Assembly (NCBI RefSeq): GCF_021390155.1
Contig: NZ_CP089985.1
Location: forward strand, 1,623,001 to 1,687,000
Reading direction: 5' to 3'
DNA: 64,000 nucleotides
Source of the DNA: Pseudomonas sp. HN11
GTDB lineage: Bacteria > Pseudomonadota > Gammaproteobacteria > Pseudomonadales > Pseudomonadaceae
Shown: positions 16,090-26,812 of the stretch, one piece after another
Layout of the letters: each line of letters starts with the position of its first letter
Numbering within the stretch: the stretch's first letter is position 1
Notes under the pieces: generated by a model
Databases searched by the model: none
What the model was told of the DNA's origin: nothing
The model's input: the letters and a program-made list of their open reading frames with translations, nothing else
Made by a program: the position numbers and the translations under genes

Positions 16090-17166
16090 TCAATCCGCCG
16101 AAGGCTTGGGTTGTTCATACCGCGCATTGAACGCCTGGATGAAACCGTTGCGCAATATCGCCAAAAACGCCGAGAACGCGCTGACATTTTGCTGATGCAC
16201 GCTGCCACTGAGCTCCACGCGGGTGGCGAACTGGTTTTTGCTCTGGTTTTTCAATACGGTTTCGCTGGCGCCGACCACGGCTTCCCAGATCGAACGGAAG
16301 ATGTTCTTGTCTTTGTTTTCCACGTCCTGTCGCCAGTCGAACACTTCAACATCGCGTAGCAGGGGCTTGATGTAGCCGGTCAGCTGACCTTTGTCCGCTT
16401 GGGCTTCGATCACCACGTCGCCGGTGCCGGCCTTGAAGTCGAATTTACCGTAGGCCGAGGCGAAGTCATTCATGCGCTTGAGCTGCAAATCTTTGGCGCG
16501 GAAACGGAATTCGAAGTTTTCGAAATTGCTCAGCGGGTCGAAGGTGGCAGTGGCTTCCAGCGGCGCCTGGCCTTGCAGCAGCGCTTTGCCCTCGAAGCGG
16601 GCGTCGCGCTTGCCTTTGACGTCGACCACGTTGGTCAGGTTATAGAAGCTGGCGTTGACTTCGGTGGCGTTGATGTTGACCGGTGGTTTGGAGTTGAAGT
16701 TGTGAAAGGCGATCTTGCCGTCCTCGATGCGCACTTCGTCGAGGGTGATCGGGGCCAACTTGCTCAACTGCTCGCGCCAGTCGGTGCCTTTACCGGTTTG
16801 GGACGCTTGTTTGTTGGCACCGCCATCGACGAAGTTCACCTCGGGGTTGATAAACCGGACCTTGGCCACTACCGCATGGTCGTACCACAGCGAATGCCAG
16901 CTCACAGCCAGATCGATCAACGGCGCCTTGACGAACGGAACCGGCACTTTGCCATCAACTTTAATGATCTCCAGACCATTGATTTTGTAGGCGCCACGCC
17001 ACAAGGCCAAGTCGACATCGGTGATGTGGCCGCGGTAGTCACCCATGTCGGCGAGCTTGTCATTGAGGTAGTTACGCACCAGGTAGGGCAGGGCGATGGC
17101 CAAGGCGACCAGTACGACGATGAGTCCGGCGACGGTCCATAGCGGCCAACTGTAGCGACGTTTCAT
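16090..17166 (-). CDS. DUF748 domain protein, AsmA-like
   Basis: A 358-residue protein with an N-terminal membrane anchor ([24 protein letters not shown]) and a large periplasmic beta-rich domain. Repeated patterns such as [21 protein letters not shown] and [20 protein letters not shown] match DUF748, a relative of the AsmA/TamB group thought to bridge inner and outer membrane. AAGGAG lies 9 bases before ATG 17166. It is divergent from cysK. A direct role in lipid transport is inference from the family only. Confidence 0.75.
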   Translation of the reverse strand: MKRRYSWPLWTVAGLIVVLVALAIALPYLVRNYLNDKLADMGDYRGHITDVDLALWRGAYKINGLEIIKVDGKVPVPFVKAPLIDLAVSWHSLWYDHAVVAKVRFINPEVNFVDGGANKQASQTGKGTDWREQLSKLAPITLDEVRIEDGKIAFHNFNSKPPVNINATEVNASFYNLTNVVDVKGKRDARFEGKALLQGQAPLEATATFDPLSNFENFEFRFRAKDLQLKRMNDFASAYGKFDFKAGTGDVVIEAQADKGQLTGYIKPLLRDVEVFDWRQDVENKDKNIFRSIWEAVVGASETVLKNQSKNQFATRVELSGSVHQQNVSAFSAFLAILRNGFIQAFNARYEQPKPSAD

Positions 17167-17232
17167 GGGGCAGTTCTCCTTGCTTGTAGGAGATTGACTG
17201 TTCTAATGCGCGCAACGTTCCTCCGACTGGAC

Positions 17233-17249
17233 GCCTCGCGGCACGAGGC
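17233..17249. promoter_or_regulatory. Hairpin in the cysK leader region
   Basis: GCCTCG and CGAGGC form a six-base perfect stem around CGGCA, 44 bp before the cysK start. No T-run follows, so it is not an intrinsic terminator. It could be a leader hairpin or a protein-binding site; I see no further support for either. Confidence 0.35.
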
Positions 17250-17292
17250 ATACCCTTGGGGCCTTCCTGAAGACCGCCCAATAGGACCCGTC

Positions 17293-18267
17293 ATGAGCCG
17301 TATCTTTGCAGACAACGCGCACTCCATCGGTAATACTCCCCTGGTTCAGATCAACCGGATTGCCCCGCGTGGCGTGACTATCCTGGCCAAGATCGAAGGG
17401 CGTAACCCTGGCTACTCGGTGAAGTGCCGCATTGGCGCAAACATGATCTGGGACGCCGAAAGCACCGGCAAGCTCAAGCCGGGCATGACCATTGTTGAAC
17501 CGACCTCCGGCAACACCGGCATCGGCCTGGCATTTGTCGCTGCCGCTCGTGGCTACAAGCTGCTGTTGACCATGCCGGCGTCCATGAGCATCGAGCGGCG
17601 CAAGGTACTCAAGGCCCTTGGCGCCGAGCTGGTGTTGACCGAGCCGGCCAAAGGCATGAAGGGCGCCATCGAAAAAGCCGGCGAAATCGTTGCCAGCGAC
17701 CCGACCACCTACTTTATGCCAGCCCAGTTCGAAAACCCGGCCAACCCGGCCATCCACGAGAAAACCACCGGTCCGGAAATCTGGAACGACACCGATGGCG
17801 CCGTGGACGTACTGGTCGCGGGCGTGGGCACCGGCGGTACCATCACTGGCGTGTCGCGCTACATCAAGAACATCGCGGGCAAGCCGATCCTGTCGGTGGC
17901 CGTCGAGCCAATGGTCTCGCCGGTGATTACCCAGGCGCTGGCGGGTGAAGAGATCAAGCCTAGCCCGCACAAGATCCAGGGCATTGGCGCGGGTTTCGTC
18001 CCCAAGAACCTGGACTTGTCGATGGTCGATCGTGTGGAGCTGGTGACCGACGACGAGTCCAAGGCCATGGCCCTGCGCCTGATGCAGGAAGAAGGGATTT
18101 TGTGTGGCATCTCTTGCGGCGCCGCGATGGCCGTAGCCGTGCGACTGGCCGAGAAACCGGAGATGCAGGGCAAGACCATCGTGGTGATCCTGCCGGACTC
18201 CGGTGAGCGCTACCTGTCGAGCATGCTGTTCAGCGATTTGTTTACCGAGCAAGAAAACCAGGCTTGA
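17293..18267 (+). CDS. cysK: Cysteine synthase A
   Basis: A 324-residue PLP enzyme that makes L-cysteine from O-acetylserine and sulfide. The Schiff-base lysine is Lys44 in [28 protein letters not shown] binds substrate, [16 protein letters not shown] binds the PLP phosphate, and [13 protein letters not shown] closes the site. IWDAE and the overall length fit CysK better than CysM. ATG 17293 gives the family N terminus ([20 protein letters not shown]). Confidence 0.93.
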   Translation: MSRIFADNAHSIGNTPLVQINRIAPRGVTILAKIEGRNPGYSVKCRIGANMIWDAESTGKLKPGMTIVEPTSGNTGIGLAFVAAARGYKLLLTMPASMSIERRKVLKALGAELVLTEPAKGMKGAIEKAGEIVASDPTTYFMPAQFENPANPAIHEKTTGPEIWNDTDGAVDVLVAGVGTGGTITGVSRYIKNIAGKPILSVAVEPMVSPVITQALAGEEIKPSPHKIQGIGAGFVPKNLDLSMVDRVELVTDDESKAMALRLMQEEGILCGISCGAAMAVAVRLAEKPEMQGKTIVVILPDSGERYLSSMLFSDLFTEQENQA

Positions 18268-18376
18268 TTTGAGTCAGCGCCGATAACCGGGGCCTTCTGC
18301 ATAATGGCCCAACTGTTTATCATGGCCGGCTGCTACGTCTGCTGTTGGCCAGGCGCTTATTTTCAGGAGTTGCTGC

Positions 18377-19312
18377 ATGACCTTTTCTTTGGCCGCCAAG
18401 CTGTCGGTGCTGGCGTTGTTTATTGGCAGCACGCTGTATGTGCACTTGCGCGGCAAGGCGCGTTTGCCGATGTTGCGCCAGTTCGTCAACCATTCGGCGT
18501 TGTTTGCGCCGTATAACGCCTTGATGTACCTGTTTTCGGCCGTGCCGTCCAAGCCGTACCTGGACCGCAGCAAGTTCCCGGAACTGGATGTGCTCAAGGA
18601 CAACTGGGAAGTGATCCGCGAAGAGGCCATGCACCTGTTCGACGAGGGTTACATTCGCGCGGCCGAAAAGAACAACGACGCCGGTTTCGGTTCATTCTTC
18701 AAGAAGGGTTGGAAGCGTTTCTACCTCAAGTGGTATGACAAGCCACTGCCATCGGCCGAAGCTTTGTGCCCCAAGACCGTAGCGCTGGTGAGCAGTATTC
18801 CTAACGTGAAAGGTGCAATGTTCGCGCTGTTGCCGGGCGGCAGCCACCTCAACCCGCACCGCGATCCGTTTGCCGGTTCGCTGCGTTATCACTTGGGTCT
18901 GTCCACGCCGAACTCCGACGAGTGCCGCATCTTCGTTGACGGTCAGGTGTACGCCTGGCGCGACGGTGAAGACGTGATGTTCGACGAAACCTACGTGCAC
19001 TGGGTCAAGAACGAAACCGAACAAACCCGCGTGATCCTGTTCTGCGACATCGAGCGACCGCTCAGCAACCGCGTGATGACCCGCATCAACCGCTGGGTCA
19101 GCAAGCAATTGGGGCGCGCCACTGCGCCGCAGAACCTGGATGACGAGCGCGTAGGTGGGATCAACCAGGCGTATGCCTGGAGCAAAACCTTCAGCGACAA
19201 GTTCAGCGGTGTGGTCAAGCAGTGGAAGCGCAAGCATCCGAAGGCATACCGGATTGCGCGGCCGGTGTTGGCGGTAGTGGTTTTGCTGCTGCTGTGGCGC
19301 TGGTTGTTCTGA
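18377..19312 (+). CDS. lpxO: Aspartyl/asparaginyl beta-hydroxylase family, LpxO-like
   Basis: A 311-residue protein with hydrophobic segments at both ends (LSVLALFIGSTLYVHL and IARPVLAVVVLLLLWRWLF) enclosing an Fe(II)/2-oxoglutarate dioxygenase domain. The metal ligands are His and Asp in LNPHRDPFAGSLRYHLGL and a later His in FDETYVHWVKNETEQTRVIL. This layout matches LpxO, which 2-hydroxylates a secondary acyl chain of lipid A at the inner membrane. Pseudomonads can carry two lpxO copies; which one this is cannot be told here. CAGGAG lies 8 bases before the ATG. Confidence 0.82.
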   Translation: MTFSLAAKLSVLALFIGSTLYVHLRGKARLPMLRQFVNHSALFAPYNALMYLFSAVPSKPYLDRSKFPELDVLKDNWEVIREEAMHLFDEGYIRAAEKNNDAGFGSFFKKGWKRFYLKWYDKPLPSAEALCPKTVALVSSIPNVKGAMFALLPGGSHLNPHRDPFAGSLRYHLGLSTPNSDECRIFVDGQVYAWRDGEDVMFDETYVHWVKNETEQTRVILFCDIERPLSNRVMTRINRWVSKQLGRATAPQNLDDERVGGINQAYAWSKTFSDKFSGVVKQWKRKHPKAYRIARPVLAVVVLLLLWRWLF

Positions 19313-19328
19313 TCAGAACACGGTTAAA

Positions 19329-19359
19329 AATGTGGGAGCGGCAAGCCCGCTCCCACATT
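19329..19359. terminator. REP-like bidirectional terminator between lpxO and acnA
   Basis: AATGTGGGAGCGG and CCGCTCCCACATT pair almost perfectly around a short loop. Adenines precede the stem (GTTAAAA) and TGGTTTTG follows. It lies between two convergent genes (lpxO ends 19312, acnA ends 19376). It is a single condensed REP hairpin of the family found elsewhere in the window. Confidence 0.7.
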
Positions 19360-19375
19360 GGTTTTGTAGTGTCGC

Positions 19376-22117
19376 TTATGACGCGATCAACTGACGCAGC
19401 ACGTAGTGCAAGATGCCTCCGGATTTGAAGTATTCCACTTCATTGAGGGTGTCGATCCGGCACAAGACATCAACCTTCTCCGTGCTGCCATCCTCCCGTG
19501 TAATCACCAGCGTCAGGTTCATCCGCGGCACAATCTCTGCGTCTGTCAGCCCAAGAATGTCGACCTTCTCCTTGCCGGTCAGCTTGAGCGTCTTGCGGTT
19601 CTGATCCAGCTTGAACTGCAACGGCAACACGCCCATGCCCACCAGGTTGGAGCGGTGAATCCGCTCAAAACTCTCGGCGATCACCGCCTTGACCCCCAGC
19701 AGGTTCGTACCCTTGGCCGCCCAGTCACGGCTGGAGCCGGTGCCATATTCCTGGCCCGCGATCACCACCAGTGGTGTACCCGACGCCTGGTACTTCATCG
19801 ACGCGTCATAGATCGGCATTTTCTCGCCCGTCGGGACATACAGCGTATTGCCGCCTTCCTCGCCACCGAGCATTTCATTGCGGATGCGGATGTTGGCAAA
19901 GGTGCCACGCATCATCACTTCGTGGTTGCCCCGGCGAGAGCCGTAGGAGTTGAAGTCGCGCGGTTCCACGCCCTGTTCACGCAGGTAGCGGCCGGCCGGG
20001 CTATCGATCTTGATGTTGCCGGCGGGGGAGATGTGGTCGGTGGTGACTGAATCCCCCAGCAACGCCAGCACGTTCGCGTCTCTGACGTCCTTGATCACCG
20101 GCAGAGGCCCGGAAATGTCGTCGAAGAACGGCGGGTGCTGGATGTAGGTGGAGTCTTTCTGCCACACATAGGTGGCGGCTTGCGGCACTTCAATGGCCTG
20201 CCATTGCTCGTCACCGGCAAATACTTCGGCGTATTCCTTGTGGAACATGCCCGTGCTGACTTGTGCCACGGCGTCGGCGATCTCTTTACTGCTTGGCCAG
20301 ATATCCTTCAAGTAAACTGGGTTGCCGTGTTGATCGTTACCCAGCGGTTCGCTGCTGATATCGATGCGCACAGTGCCCGCCAGGGCATAAGCCACGACGA
20401 GGGGCGGCGAAGCCAGCCAGTTGGTTTTCACCAGCGGGTGCACGCGGCCTTCGAAGTTGCGGTTGCCGGACAACACCGACGCCACCGCAAGGTCAGCCTT
20501 CTGGATGGCTTTCTCGATCGGCTCGGGCAATGGTCCGGAGTTGCCGATGCAAGTGGTGCAGCCATAACCGACCAAATCAAAACCGAGCTTGTCCAGGTAC
20601 TGGGTGAGGCCCGCCGCCTTGTAATAGTCCGTAACCACTTTGGAGCCTGGCGCCAGGGAGGTTTTAACCCAGGGTTTGCGCGTCAGGCCCTTTTCCACGG
20701 CTTTTTTCGCCACCAGCCCGGCTGCCATCATCACGCTGGGGTTGGAGGTATTGGTGCAGGAAGTAATCGCGGCGATCACCACGGCGCCGTTTTTCAGGCG
20801 ATAGGTCTGGCCGTCGTACTCATAGTCGGTTTCGCCGACCAGATCGGCATTGCCCACGGCAACGCCGCCGCCGCCTTCGCTTTCCAAGCGGCCTTCTTCT
20901 TTGTTGGTCGGTTTGAATTGCAGGTCGAGGAAGTCGCTGAAGGCCTGGCCCACATTCGGCAGGGCAACGCGGTCCTGCGGGCGTTTTGGCCCGGCCAGGC
21001 TGGCTTCGACGCTGCCCATGTCCAAGGACAGGCTGTCGGTAAATACCGGCTCCTGGCCGGCGTTGCGCCATAGGCCCTGGGCCTTGGTATAGGCCTCGAC
21101 CAGTTTCACAGTTTCGGTAGGACGTCCGGAGAGACGCAAGTAGTCCAGCGTCACCTCGTCCACCGGGAAAAAGCCACAGGTGGCGCCATATTCCGGGGCC
21201 ATGTTGGCAATGGTAGCGCGGTCGGCCAACGGCAGGTCCGCCAAGCCGTCGCCGTAGAACTCGACGAATTTACCCACCACGCCTTTCTTGCGCAGCATCT
21301 GCGTCACGGTCAGCACCAGGTCGGTGGCGGTGATGCCTTCCTTCAATTTGCCGGTGAGCTTGAAGCCGATCACTTCCGGGATCAGCATCGACACCGGCTG
21401 GCCGAGCATCGCCGCTTCCGCTTCGATCCCGCCCACGCCCCAGCCGAGTACACCGAGGCCGTTGATCATGGTGGTGTGGGAGTCGGTGCCGACCAAGGTG
21501 TCCGGGAACGCATAGGTGCGGCCGTCCTCGTCCTTGGTCCACACGGTGCGGCCGAGGTATTCGAGGTTGACCTGGTGGCAGATGCCGGTGCCCGGTGGCA
21601 CCACGCTGAAGTTGTCAAAGGCGCTCTGGCCCCAGCGCAGGAAAGCGTAGCGTTCGCCGTTGCGCTGCATCTCGATGTCGACGTTCTGCTCAAAGGCACT
21701 GGTGGTGCCGAACTTGTCGACCATCACCGAATGGTCAATCACAAGGTCCACGGGGGACAGCGGGTTGATGCGCTGCGGATCGCCCCCGGCCTTGGCCACG
21801 GCGGCGCGCATGGCGGCCAGGTCTACCACGGCCGGTACGCCGGTAAAGTCTTGCATCAATACCCGCGCCGGGCGGTATTGGATCTCACGGTCGGATTGGC
21901 GCTCTTTGAGCCAGGCGGCAATGGCCTTGAGGTCGGCATCGGTGACGGTCTTGTTGTCCTCCCAACGCAGCAGGTTTTCCAGCAGCACCTTGAGCGACAT
22001 GGGCAACTTATCCAGGTCACCCAGGCTCTTGGCGGCTTCGGGCAGGCTGAAGTAGTGGTAGGTTTTACTGTCTATTTCAAGGGTCTTAAGGGTTCTCAGG
22101 CTATCAAGCGATGACAT
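19376..22117 (-). CDS. acnA: Aconitate hydratase A
   Basis: A 913-residue aconitase of the AcnA/IRP1 type that interconverts citrate and isocitrate in the TCA cycle. The [4Fe-4S] cluster cysteines are in [14 protein letters not shown] and [12 protein letters not shown]. Substrate-site segments include [15 protein letters not shown] and, in the swivelling domain, [18 protein letters not shown] with the catalytic serine. AAGGAG lies seven bases before ATG 22117. Divergent from rlmM; between them a short inverted repeat, TGGACT...AGTCCA at 22209-22229, could be a regulator site. Confidence 0.95.
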   Translation of the reverse strand: MSSLDSLRTLKTLEIDSKTYHYFSLPEAAKSLGDLDKLPMSLKVLLENLLRWEDNKTVTDADLKAIAAWLKERQSDREIQYRPARVLMQDFTGVPAVVDLAAMRAAVAKAGGDPQRINPLSPVDLVIDHSVMVDKFGTTSAFEQNVDIEMQRNGERYAFLRWGQSAFDNFSVVPPGTGICHQVNLEYLGRTVWTKDEDGRTYAFPDTLVGTDSHTTMINGLGVLGWGVGGIEAEAAMLGQPVSMLIPEVIGFKLTGKLKEGITATDLVLTVTQMLRKKGVVGKFVEFYGDGLADLPLADRATIANMAPEYGATCGFFPVDEVTLDYLRLSGRPTETVKLVEAYTKAQGLWRNAGQEPVFTDSLSLDMGSVEASLAGPKRPQDRVALPNVGQAFSDFLDLQFKPTNKEEGRLESEGGGGVAVGNADLVGETDYEYDGQTYRLKNGAVVIAAITSCTNTSNPSVMMAAGLVAKKAVEKGLTRKPWVKTSLAPGSKVVTDYYKAAGLTQYLDKLGFDLVGYGCTTCIGNSGPLPEPIEKAIQKADLAVASVLSGNRNFEGRVHPLVKTNWLASPPLVVAYALAGTVRIDISSEPLGNDQHGNPVYLKDIWPSSKEIADAVAQVSTGMFHKEYAEVFAGDEQWQAIEVPQAATYVWQKDSTYIQHPPFFDDISGPLPVIKDVRDANVLALLGDSVTTDHISPAGNIKIDSPAGRYLREQGVEPRDFNSYGSRRGNHEVMMRGTFANIRIRNEMLGGEEGGNTLYVPTGEKMPIYDASMKYQASGTPLVVIAGQEYGTGSSRDWAAKGTNLLGVKAVIAESFERIHRSNLVGMGVLPLQFKLDQNRKTLKLTGKEKVDILGLTDAEIVPRMNLTLVITREDGSTEKVDVLCRIDTLNEVEYFKSGGILHYVLRQLIAS

Positions 22118-22308
22118 GACACGACTCCTTATGGTCCGCACGGCTACGGACCTGACGGGACGAACAGAGCTATCAACTTAGCCCTGTTTTCATTAGCAGG
22201 CTAATAACTGGACTCTATCGTTAAGTCCAAGGTTCCGAACTCGGCTATCATGCGCGCGTTTTCATGACAGGACTTGCGCTACAGCAAGCCCAGTTGCCAG
22301 GAGATTCA

Positions 22309-23385
22309 ATGAACACCCTTTTTATGCACTGCCGTCCGGGTTTTGAAGGCGAAGTCTGTTCCGAGATCGCGGAACACGCCGCGCGCCTGAACGTTTCCGG
22401 CTACGCCAAGGCCAAGACCGGCAGCGCCTGCGCCGAATTTGTCTGCACTGAAGAAGATGGCGCCCAGCGCCTGATGCACGGCCAGCGCTTTGCCGAGCTG
22501 ATTTTTCCACGGCAGTGGGCGCGCGGGGTGTTCATCGACCTGCCGGAAACCGATCGCATCAGCGTAATCCTCGCCCACCTGCGTGAATTCCCTGTGTGCG
22601 GCAGCCTGTGGCTGGAGATGGTCGACACCAACGATGGCAAGGAACTGTCCAACTTCTGCAAGAAATTCGAAGTGCACCTGCGCAAAGCCCTGCTGAACGC
22701 CGGCAAGCTGGTGGACGACCCGAGCAAGCCGCGCCTGCTGCTGACCTTCAAAAGCGGCCGTGAAGTGTTCATGGGCCTGGCCGAGTCGAACAACTCTGCG
22801 ATGTGGCCGATGGGCATCCCGCGCCTCAAATTCCCCCGCGAAGCGCCGAGCCGTTCGACCCTCAAGCTGGAAGAGGCCTGGCACCACTTCATCCCCCGCG
22901 ACCAGTGGGACGAGCGCCTGCACGGCGATATGACCGGCGTCGACCTCGGCGCGGCGCCCGGCGGTTGGACCTGGCAACTGGTCAACCGTGGCATGCTGGT
23001 GACGGCCATCGATAACGGGCCGATGGCTGAAAGCCTGATGGACACCGGCCTGGTGCAGCACTTGATGGCTGACGGTTTTACCTTCGTGCCCAAGCAGCCG
23101 GTGGACTGGATGGTCTGCGATATCGTCGAAAAGCCGGCGCGGAACGCCGCACTGCTGGAAACCTGGATCGGCGAGGGGCATTGCCGCGAGGCGGTGGTCA
23201 ACTTGAAACTGCCGATGAAACAGCGCTACGCCGAAGTGAAGCGTCTGCTGGAGCGCATCGAAGACGGCTTCAAGGCACGCGGCATACGCGTGGAGATCGG
23301 CTGTAAGCAGCTGTACCACGATCGTGAAGAAGTGACCTGCCACTTGCGTCGGTTGGTGGATGTGAAGAAAACCAAGGCCCGGTAG
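22309..23385 (+). CDS. rlmM: 23S rRNA 2'-O-ribose C2498 methyltransferase
   Basis: A 358-residue protein matching RlmM. An N-terminal THUMP-like region (about 1-170) precedes a RrmJ-type methyltransferase domain with GVDLGAAPGGWTWQL as the SAM loop near residue 220, VDWMVCDIVEKP carrying the catalytic aspartate and NLKLPMKQRYAEV carrying the second catalytic lysine. CCAGGAG precedes ATG 22309. It modifies C2498 (E. coli numbering) in the peptidyl transferase centre. tusA follows 27 bp later on the same strand. Confidence 0.92.
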   Translation: MNTLFMHCRPGFEGEVCSEIAEHAARLNVSGYAKAKTGSACAEFVCTEEDGAQRLMHGQRFAELIFPRQWARGVFIDLPETDRISVILAHLREFPVCGSLWLEMVDTNDGKELSNFCKKFEVHLRKALLNAGKLVDDPSKPRLLLTFKSGREVFMGLAESNNSAMWPMGIPRLKFPREAPSRSTLKLEEAWHHFIPRDQWDERLHGDMTGVDLGAAPGGWTWQLVNRGMLVTAIDNGPMAESLMDTGLVQHLMADGFTFVPKQPVDWMVCDIVEKPARNAALLETWIGEGHCREAVVNLKLPMKQRYAEVKRLLERIEDGFKARGIRVEIGCKQLYHDREEVTCHLRRLVDVKKTKAR

Positions 23386-23412
23386 ACTGGCGGCCAGTAT
23401 CAGGAGTAGACC

Positions 23413-23664
23413 ATGAGCGATATTTTCGACACCGCCGTCGACGGCACCCTAGATGCAACAGGCTTGAATTGCCCAGAGCCCGTGATGATGCTGCACCAGC
23501 ACATCCGTGACCTGCCGCCCGGCGGTTTGCTCAAGGTGATCGCGACCGACCCGTCCACGCGCCGCGATATCCCCAAGTTCTGCGTGTTCCTTGACCATGA
23601 GCTGGTGGATCAGCAGGAGCAGGCCGGTACGTATCTGTACTGGATCCGCAAGAAATCCGCTTAA
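23413..23664 (+). CDS. tusA: Sulfur carrier protein TusA
   Basis: An 83-residue protein with the TusA signature [19 protein letters not shown], in which Cys20 carries the persulfide. It relays sulfur from IscS towards tRNA 2-thiouridine formation. [18 protein letters not shown] is the usual middle segment. AGGAG is nine bases before the ATG, in the rlmM-tusA gap, so the two are probably co-transcribed. The stop overlaps that of the convergent MATE gene (shared TTAA). Confidence 0.9.
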   Translation: MSDIFDTAVDGTLDATGLNCPEPVMMLHQHIRDLPPGGLLKVIATDPSTRRDIPKFCVFLDHELVDQQEQAGTYLYWIRKKSA

Positions 23665-25055
23665 ACCCGCGCCTTGTCGGCGCGGATACGCCGGCGTGAA
23701 CTGCGCGCCAGGCGCACCAGCAACATCCCCGCCGCACAGCTCAGGCCGACGATCAGCCCTTGCCACAAGCCGCTTGGGCCGCTCGGCTCGCCCAGCCAAT
23801 TCGTCAGCCCCAGGGCATAACCCACCGGCAATCCCACGCCCCAGTACGCGAACAAGGTCAGCACCATGGTCACCCGGGTGTCCTGGTAGCCACGCAGTGC
23901 GCCGGCCGCCGTGACCTGGATCGAGTCGGAGAACTGGAACAGCGCCGAGAACACGATCAGCATCGAAGCCAAGTGAATGACGATTGGGTCCGGGGTGTAG
24001 ATCGCCGCGATCTGCTCGCGAAACAGCAGCATCAGGCTGCAGGACAGACAGGCATAGGCCAGCGCCGTGCCCATGCCAACACCTGCGGCGAAGCGGGCTT
24101 CACGCGGTTCGTCACGCCCAAGGGCCTGGCCGACTCGCACGGTGACGGCCATGCTCAAGGAGTAGGGGATCATGAACACCAGGGAGCTGACGTTCAGTGC
24201 GATCTGATGACCAGATACCACAGTGGCCCCCAGGCTGCCCAGTAGCAGGGCAATCACCGCAAAGATGCTCGACTCGGCAAAGATCGCCACACCAATCGGC
24301 AGGCCTATGCTCAATATACGTTTGATCGCTGCCCATTGCGGCCAGTCGAAGCGCTTGAACAGCTCGCTGCTCTGGTAGGCCGGCCCCCAGCGATTCCAGC
24401 CGGCCAGGCCGAGCATCATTGCCCACATCGAGATGGCCGTGGCCCAGCCGCAGCCTACGCCGCCCATGGCCGGCAGACCGAGATGACCATAGATGAAAAT
24501 GTAGTTCAGCGGAACATTCAGCGCCAGGCCGAAGAGGCCCATGACCATACTCGGCAGCGTGCGGCCCAGGCCATCGCTGAAACAGCGCAGCACGTAATAG
24601 AACGCAATGGCCGGCATACCGGCGGCGATGCCATGCAGGTAACCCATGGTGGGTACGATCAGGTCCGGTTCAACCTTCATTGCATGCAGGATCGGCTCGG
24701 CGCAGAGCAGTAGCAGTGAGCCGATGATGCCGACCACCAAGGCCAGCCACAGTGACTGGCGCACCAACGGCCCGATTTCGCTGTACTGGCCCGCCCCGTA
24801 GCGTTGGGCGACTTTCGGCGTGGTGGCCAGCAGCGTACCGCTCATCAGCAGGTAGACCGGAATCCAGATCGAGTTGCCCAGGCCCACTGCTGCCAGGTCC
24901 TGGGGGCTGACGCGGCCGGCCATTACCGCATCGACAAAGCTCATCGCGGTGGTGGCCAGTTGGCCGACCATGATCGGCAGGGCGAGCGTCAGCAGGCCGC
25001 CGACTTCCCGGCTGATGCGGGCGGGGCGGCTGAGGGTGGCAGAGACAGTGTTCAC
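23661..25055 (-). CDS. MATE family efflux transporter
   Basis: A 464-residue protein with 12 hydrophobic segments in two homologous halves, typical of NorM-type cation/drug antiporters. Characteristic stretches are [41 protein letters not shown] near the N terminus and the mirrored [26 protein letters not shown] in the second half. The GTG at 25055 is chosen because the 19 residues gained from ATG 25112 overlap the divergent pdxB promoter region and break the family N terminus; neither start has a strong ribosome site. Substrate unknown. Confidence 0.82.
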   Translation of the reverse strand: MNTVSATLSRPARISREVGGLLTLALPIMVGQLATTAMSFVDAVMAGRVSPQDLAAVGLGNSIWIPVYLLMSGTLLATTPKVAQRYGAGQYSEIGPLVRQSLWLALVVGIIGSLLLLCAEPILHAMKVEPDLIVPTMGYLHGIAAGMPAIAFYYVLRCFSDGLGRTLPSMVMGLFGLALNVPLNYIFIYGHLGLPAMGGVGCGWATAISMWAMMLGLAGWNRWGPAYQSSELFKRFDWPQWAAIKRILSIGLPIGVAIFAESSIFAVIALLLGSLGATVVSGHQIALNVSSLVFMIPYSLSMAVTVRVGQALGRDEPREARFAAGVGMGTALAYACLSCSLMLLFREQIAAIYTPDPIVIHLASMLIVFSALFQFSDSIQVTAAGALRGYQDTRVTMVLTLFAYWGVGLPVGYALGLTNWLGEPSGPSGLWQGLIVGLSCAAGMLLVRLARSSRRRIRADKARV

Positions 25056-25195
25056 GTACAGGTGTCCAAAAAAGGGAAGCGCAAGGACCGCGGATTCTAC
25101 GCCTTGACGCATCGGTCAGGAAAAAACCTATGTTAGGGATTTGTAAGCGCGGGCTGTGATCCCTGTACACTGCGGGTCCGCCAAAGGAGCCTGCC

Positions 25196-26338
25196 ATGCT
25201 GATTGTTGCCGACGAAAATATTCCGCTGCTCGATGCATTTTTCCAGGGATTTGGCGAGATTCGCCGCGTGCCCGGCCGTTCCATTGACCGCGCCACAGTC
25301 GAGCAGGCCGATGTGTTGCTGGTGCGTTCGGTGACCAACGTCAACCGTGCGTTGCTGGAGGGCACGAAGGTGCGCTTCGTGGGCACCTGCACCATCGGCA
25401 CCGACCACCTGGACCTCGATTACTTCAAGCAGGCCGGCATCCAATGGTCCAGCGCCCCTGGCTGCAATGCGCGTGGCGTGGTGGATTATGTGCTGGGCAG
25501 CCTGATGACCCTGGCCGAAATCGAAGGCGCTGATCTCAATCAGCGCACCTATGGCGTCGTGGGCGCGGGTGAAGTCGGCGGGCGGCTGGTCAAGGTGCTC
25601 AAGGGGCTGGGCTGGAATGTGCTGGTCTGTGACCCGCCGCGGCAGATCGCCGAAGACGGCGATTACGTCAGCCTGGCGCAGATTATCGAGCAATGCGATG
25701 TCATCAGCTTGCACACACCGCTGACCAAATCCGGTAACGGCTCCACTTGGCACTTGTTCGACCGTCAGCGCCTTGCGCAGCTCAAGCCCGGTACCTGGCT
25801 GATCAACGCCAGCCGTGGTCCAGTGGTGGACAACGCGGCCCTGCGCGAGGTGTTGCTTGCGCGCGAAGATTTACAGGCGGTGCTGGATGTGTGGGAGGGC
25901 GAACCTGAAGTGGACGTGGACCTGGCTGACTTGTGCGTGCTGGCCACACCACACATCGCCGGCTACAGCCTGGATGGCAAGCAGCGCGGCACGGCGCAGA
26001 TCTATCAGGCGTTCTGCGCCCACCTGGGTCAGGCGCCGAGCATTCAGTTGAGTGATTTGCTGCCGCCACCGTGGCTGGCCGAGGTGCAGTTGAACGCCTC
26101 GACCGATCCGGCCTGGGCGCTGGCGACCCTGTGCCGCAGTGTGTACGACCCGCGCCGTGACGATGCGGATTTCCGGCGTAGCCTCGTGGGAACGGTGCAA
26201 GAGCAGCGCAAGGCGTTTGACCTGTTGCGCAAAAACTACCCTGAGCGCCGTGAAATTGATGGCTTGAAGGTGCGCATCAATGGGGAGTCGGCAGTGTTGT
26301 CGAACATCATCACCGCATTGGGCGCCGTAAGCGTTTAG
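25196..26338 (+). CDS. pdxB: Erythronate-4-phosphate dehydrogenase
   Basis: A 380-residue D-2-hydroxyacid dehydrogenase of the DXP-dependent vitamin B6 pathway. [16 protein letters not shown] near residue 119 is the NAD-binding loop. The catalytic Arg, Glu and His lie in [20 protein letters not shown] and TPHIAGYSL. The roughly 100-residue C-terminal extension that separates PdxB from SerA-type enzymes is present. AAAGGAG precedes ATG 25196. Followed by a strong terminator. Confidence 0.93.
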   Translation: MLIVADENIPLLDAFFQGFGEIRRVPGRSIDRATVEQADVLLVRSVTNVNRALLEGTKVRFVGTCTIGTDHLDLDYFKQAGIQWSSAPGCNARGVVDYVLGSLMTLAEIEGADLNQRTYGVVGAGEVGGRLVKVLKGLGWNVLVCDPPRQIAEDGDYVSLAQIIEQCDVISLHTPLTKSGNGSTWHLFDRQRLAQLKPGTWLINASRGPVVDNAALREVLLAREDLQAVLDVWEGEPEVDVDLADLCVLATPHIAGYSLDGKQRGTAQIYQAFCAHLGQAPSIQLSDLLPPPWLAEVQLNASTDPAWALATLCRSVYDPRRDDADFRRSLVGTVQEQRKAFDLLRKNYPERREIDGLKVRINGESAVLSNIITALGAVSV

Positions 26339-26348
26339 ACCCAATAAA

Positions 26349-26373
26349 AAACCCGGCCACCTGGGCCGGGTTT
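26349..26373. terminator. Bidirectional intrinsic terminator after pdxB
   Basis: AAACCCGGCC and GGCCGGGTTT form a ten-base stem around a short loop. A-run before and T-run after allow termination in both directions: pdxB from the left and the small PA1571-like gene from the right. Confidence 0.85.
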
Positions 26374-26390
26374 GAAAGAGCGTCGGCGCT

Positions 26391-26564
26391 TCAGCCTTGC
26401 TGGGCAGGCTTGACCAGTCGCTGTTCCAGTTCGCTGCACGCTTGCTGGATCATCTCTTCGGTAATCTGCACTTCGCGGCCCTTGGCGTCGATATACGAGC
26501 AAGGCAACTGCTGCGGCTGGCGGATCACTTCAATCTTGGCATCGCTGCTGTTTTGCAAGGTCAT
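26391..26564 (-). CDS. Small conserved protein, PA1571 family
   Basis: A 57-residue protein (MTLQNSSDAKIEVIRQ... ending VKPAQQG) with a central YIDAKGREVQITEEMIQQACSEL segment. It resembles a short Pseudomonas-restricted family that I recall as PA1571-like; this is from memory. AGGAGA lies six bases before ATG 26564. No known function, no signal peptide and no membrane segment. It is convergent with pdxB and shares its terminator. Confidence 0.6.
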   Translation of the reverse strand: MTLQNSSDAKIEVIRQPQQLPCSYIDAKGREVQITEEMIQQACSELEQRLVKPAQQG

Positions 26565-26812
26565 GGCCTGTCTCCTCATCAGGTTGTGTACCTACTCTGC
26601 TTCTTACTCTAAGCCGCCTGCGTGACCAGGCTGTTACAACTCCCTTCAAGGTCACCGGTTCGAACACCCAGTCCAACAGAAACCGACACGGATTTCCAGC
26701 CGGGGGTTAGACCGATAGCCTCTAGCGAATAGCATCGGTGGGCATAATTAACCTGACTCATTGTTATTTACTCAAGTTCCCCCAATGTAGGTCTACAGGT
26801 TCCTCATTGGTG

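Noticed and set aside
26655..26675. A tRNA T-loop-like string GGTTCGAACACC
   Set aside because: The flanking bases cannot form a five-base T stem, and no acceptor stem or CCA end is present.
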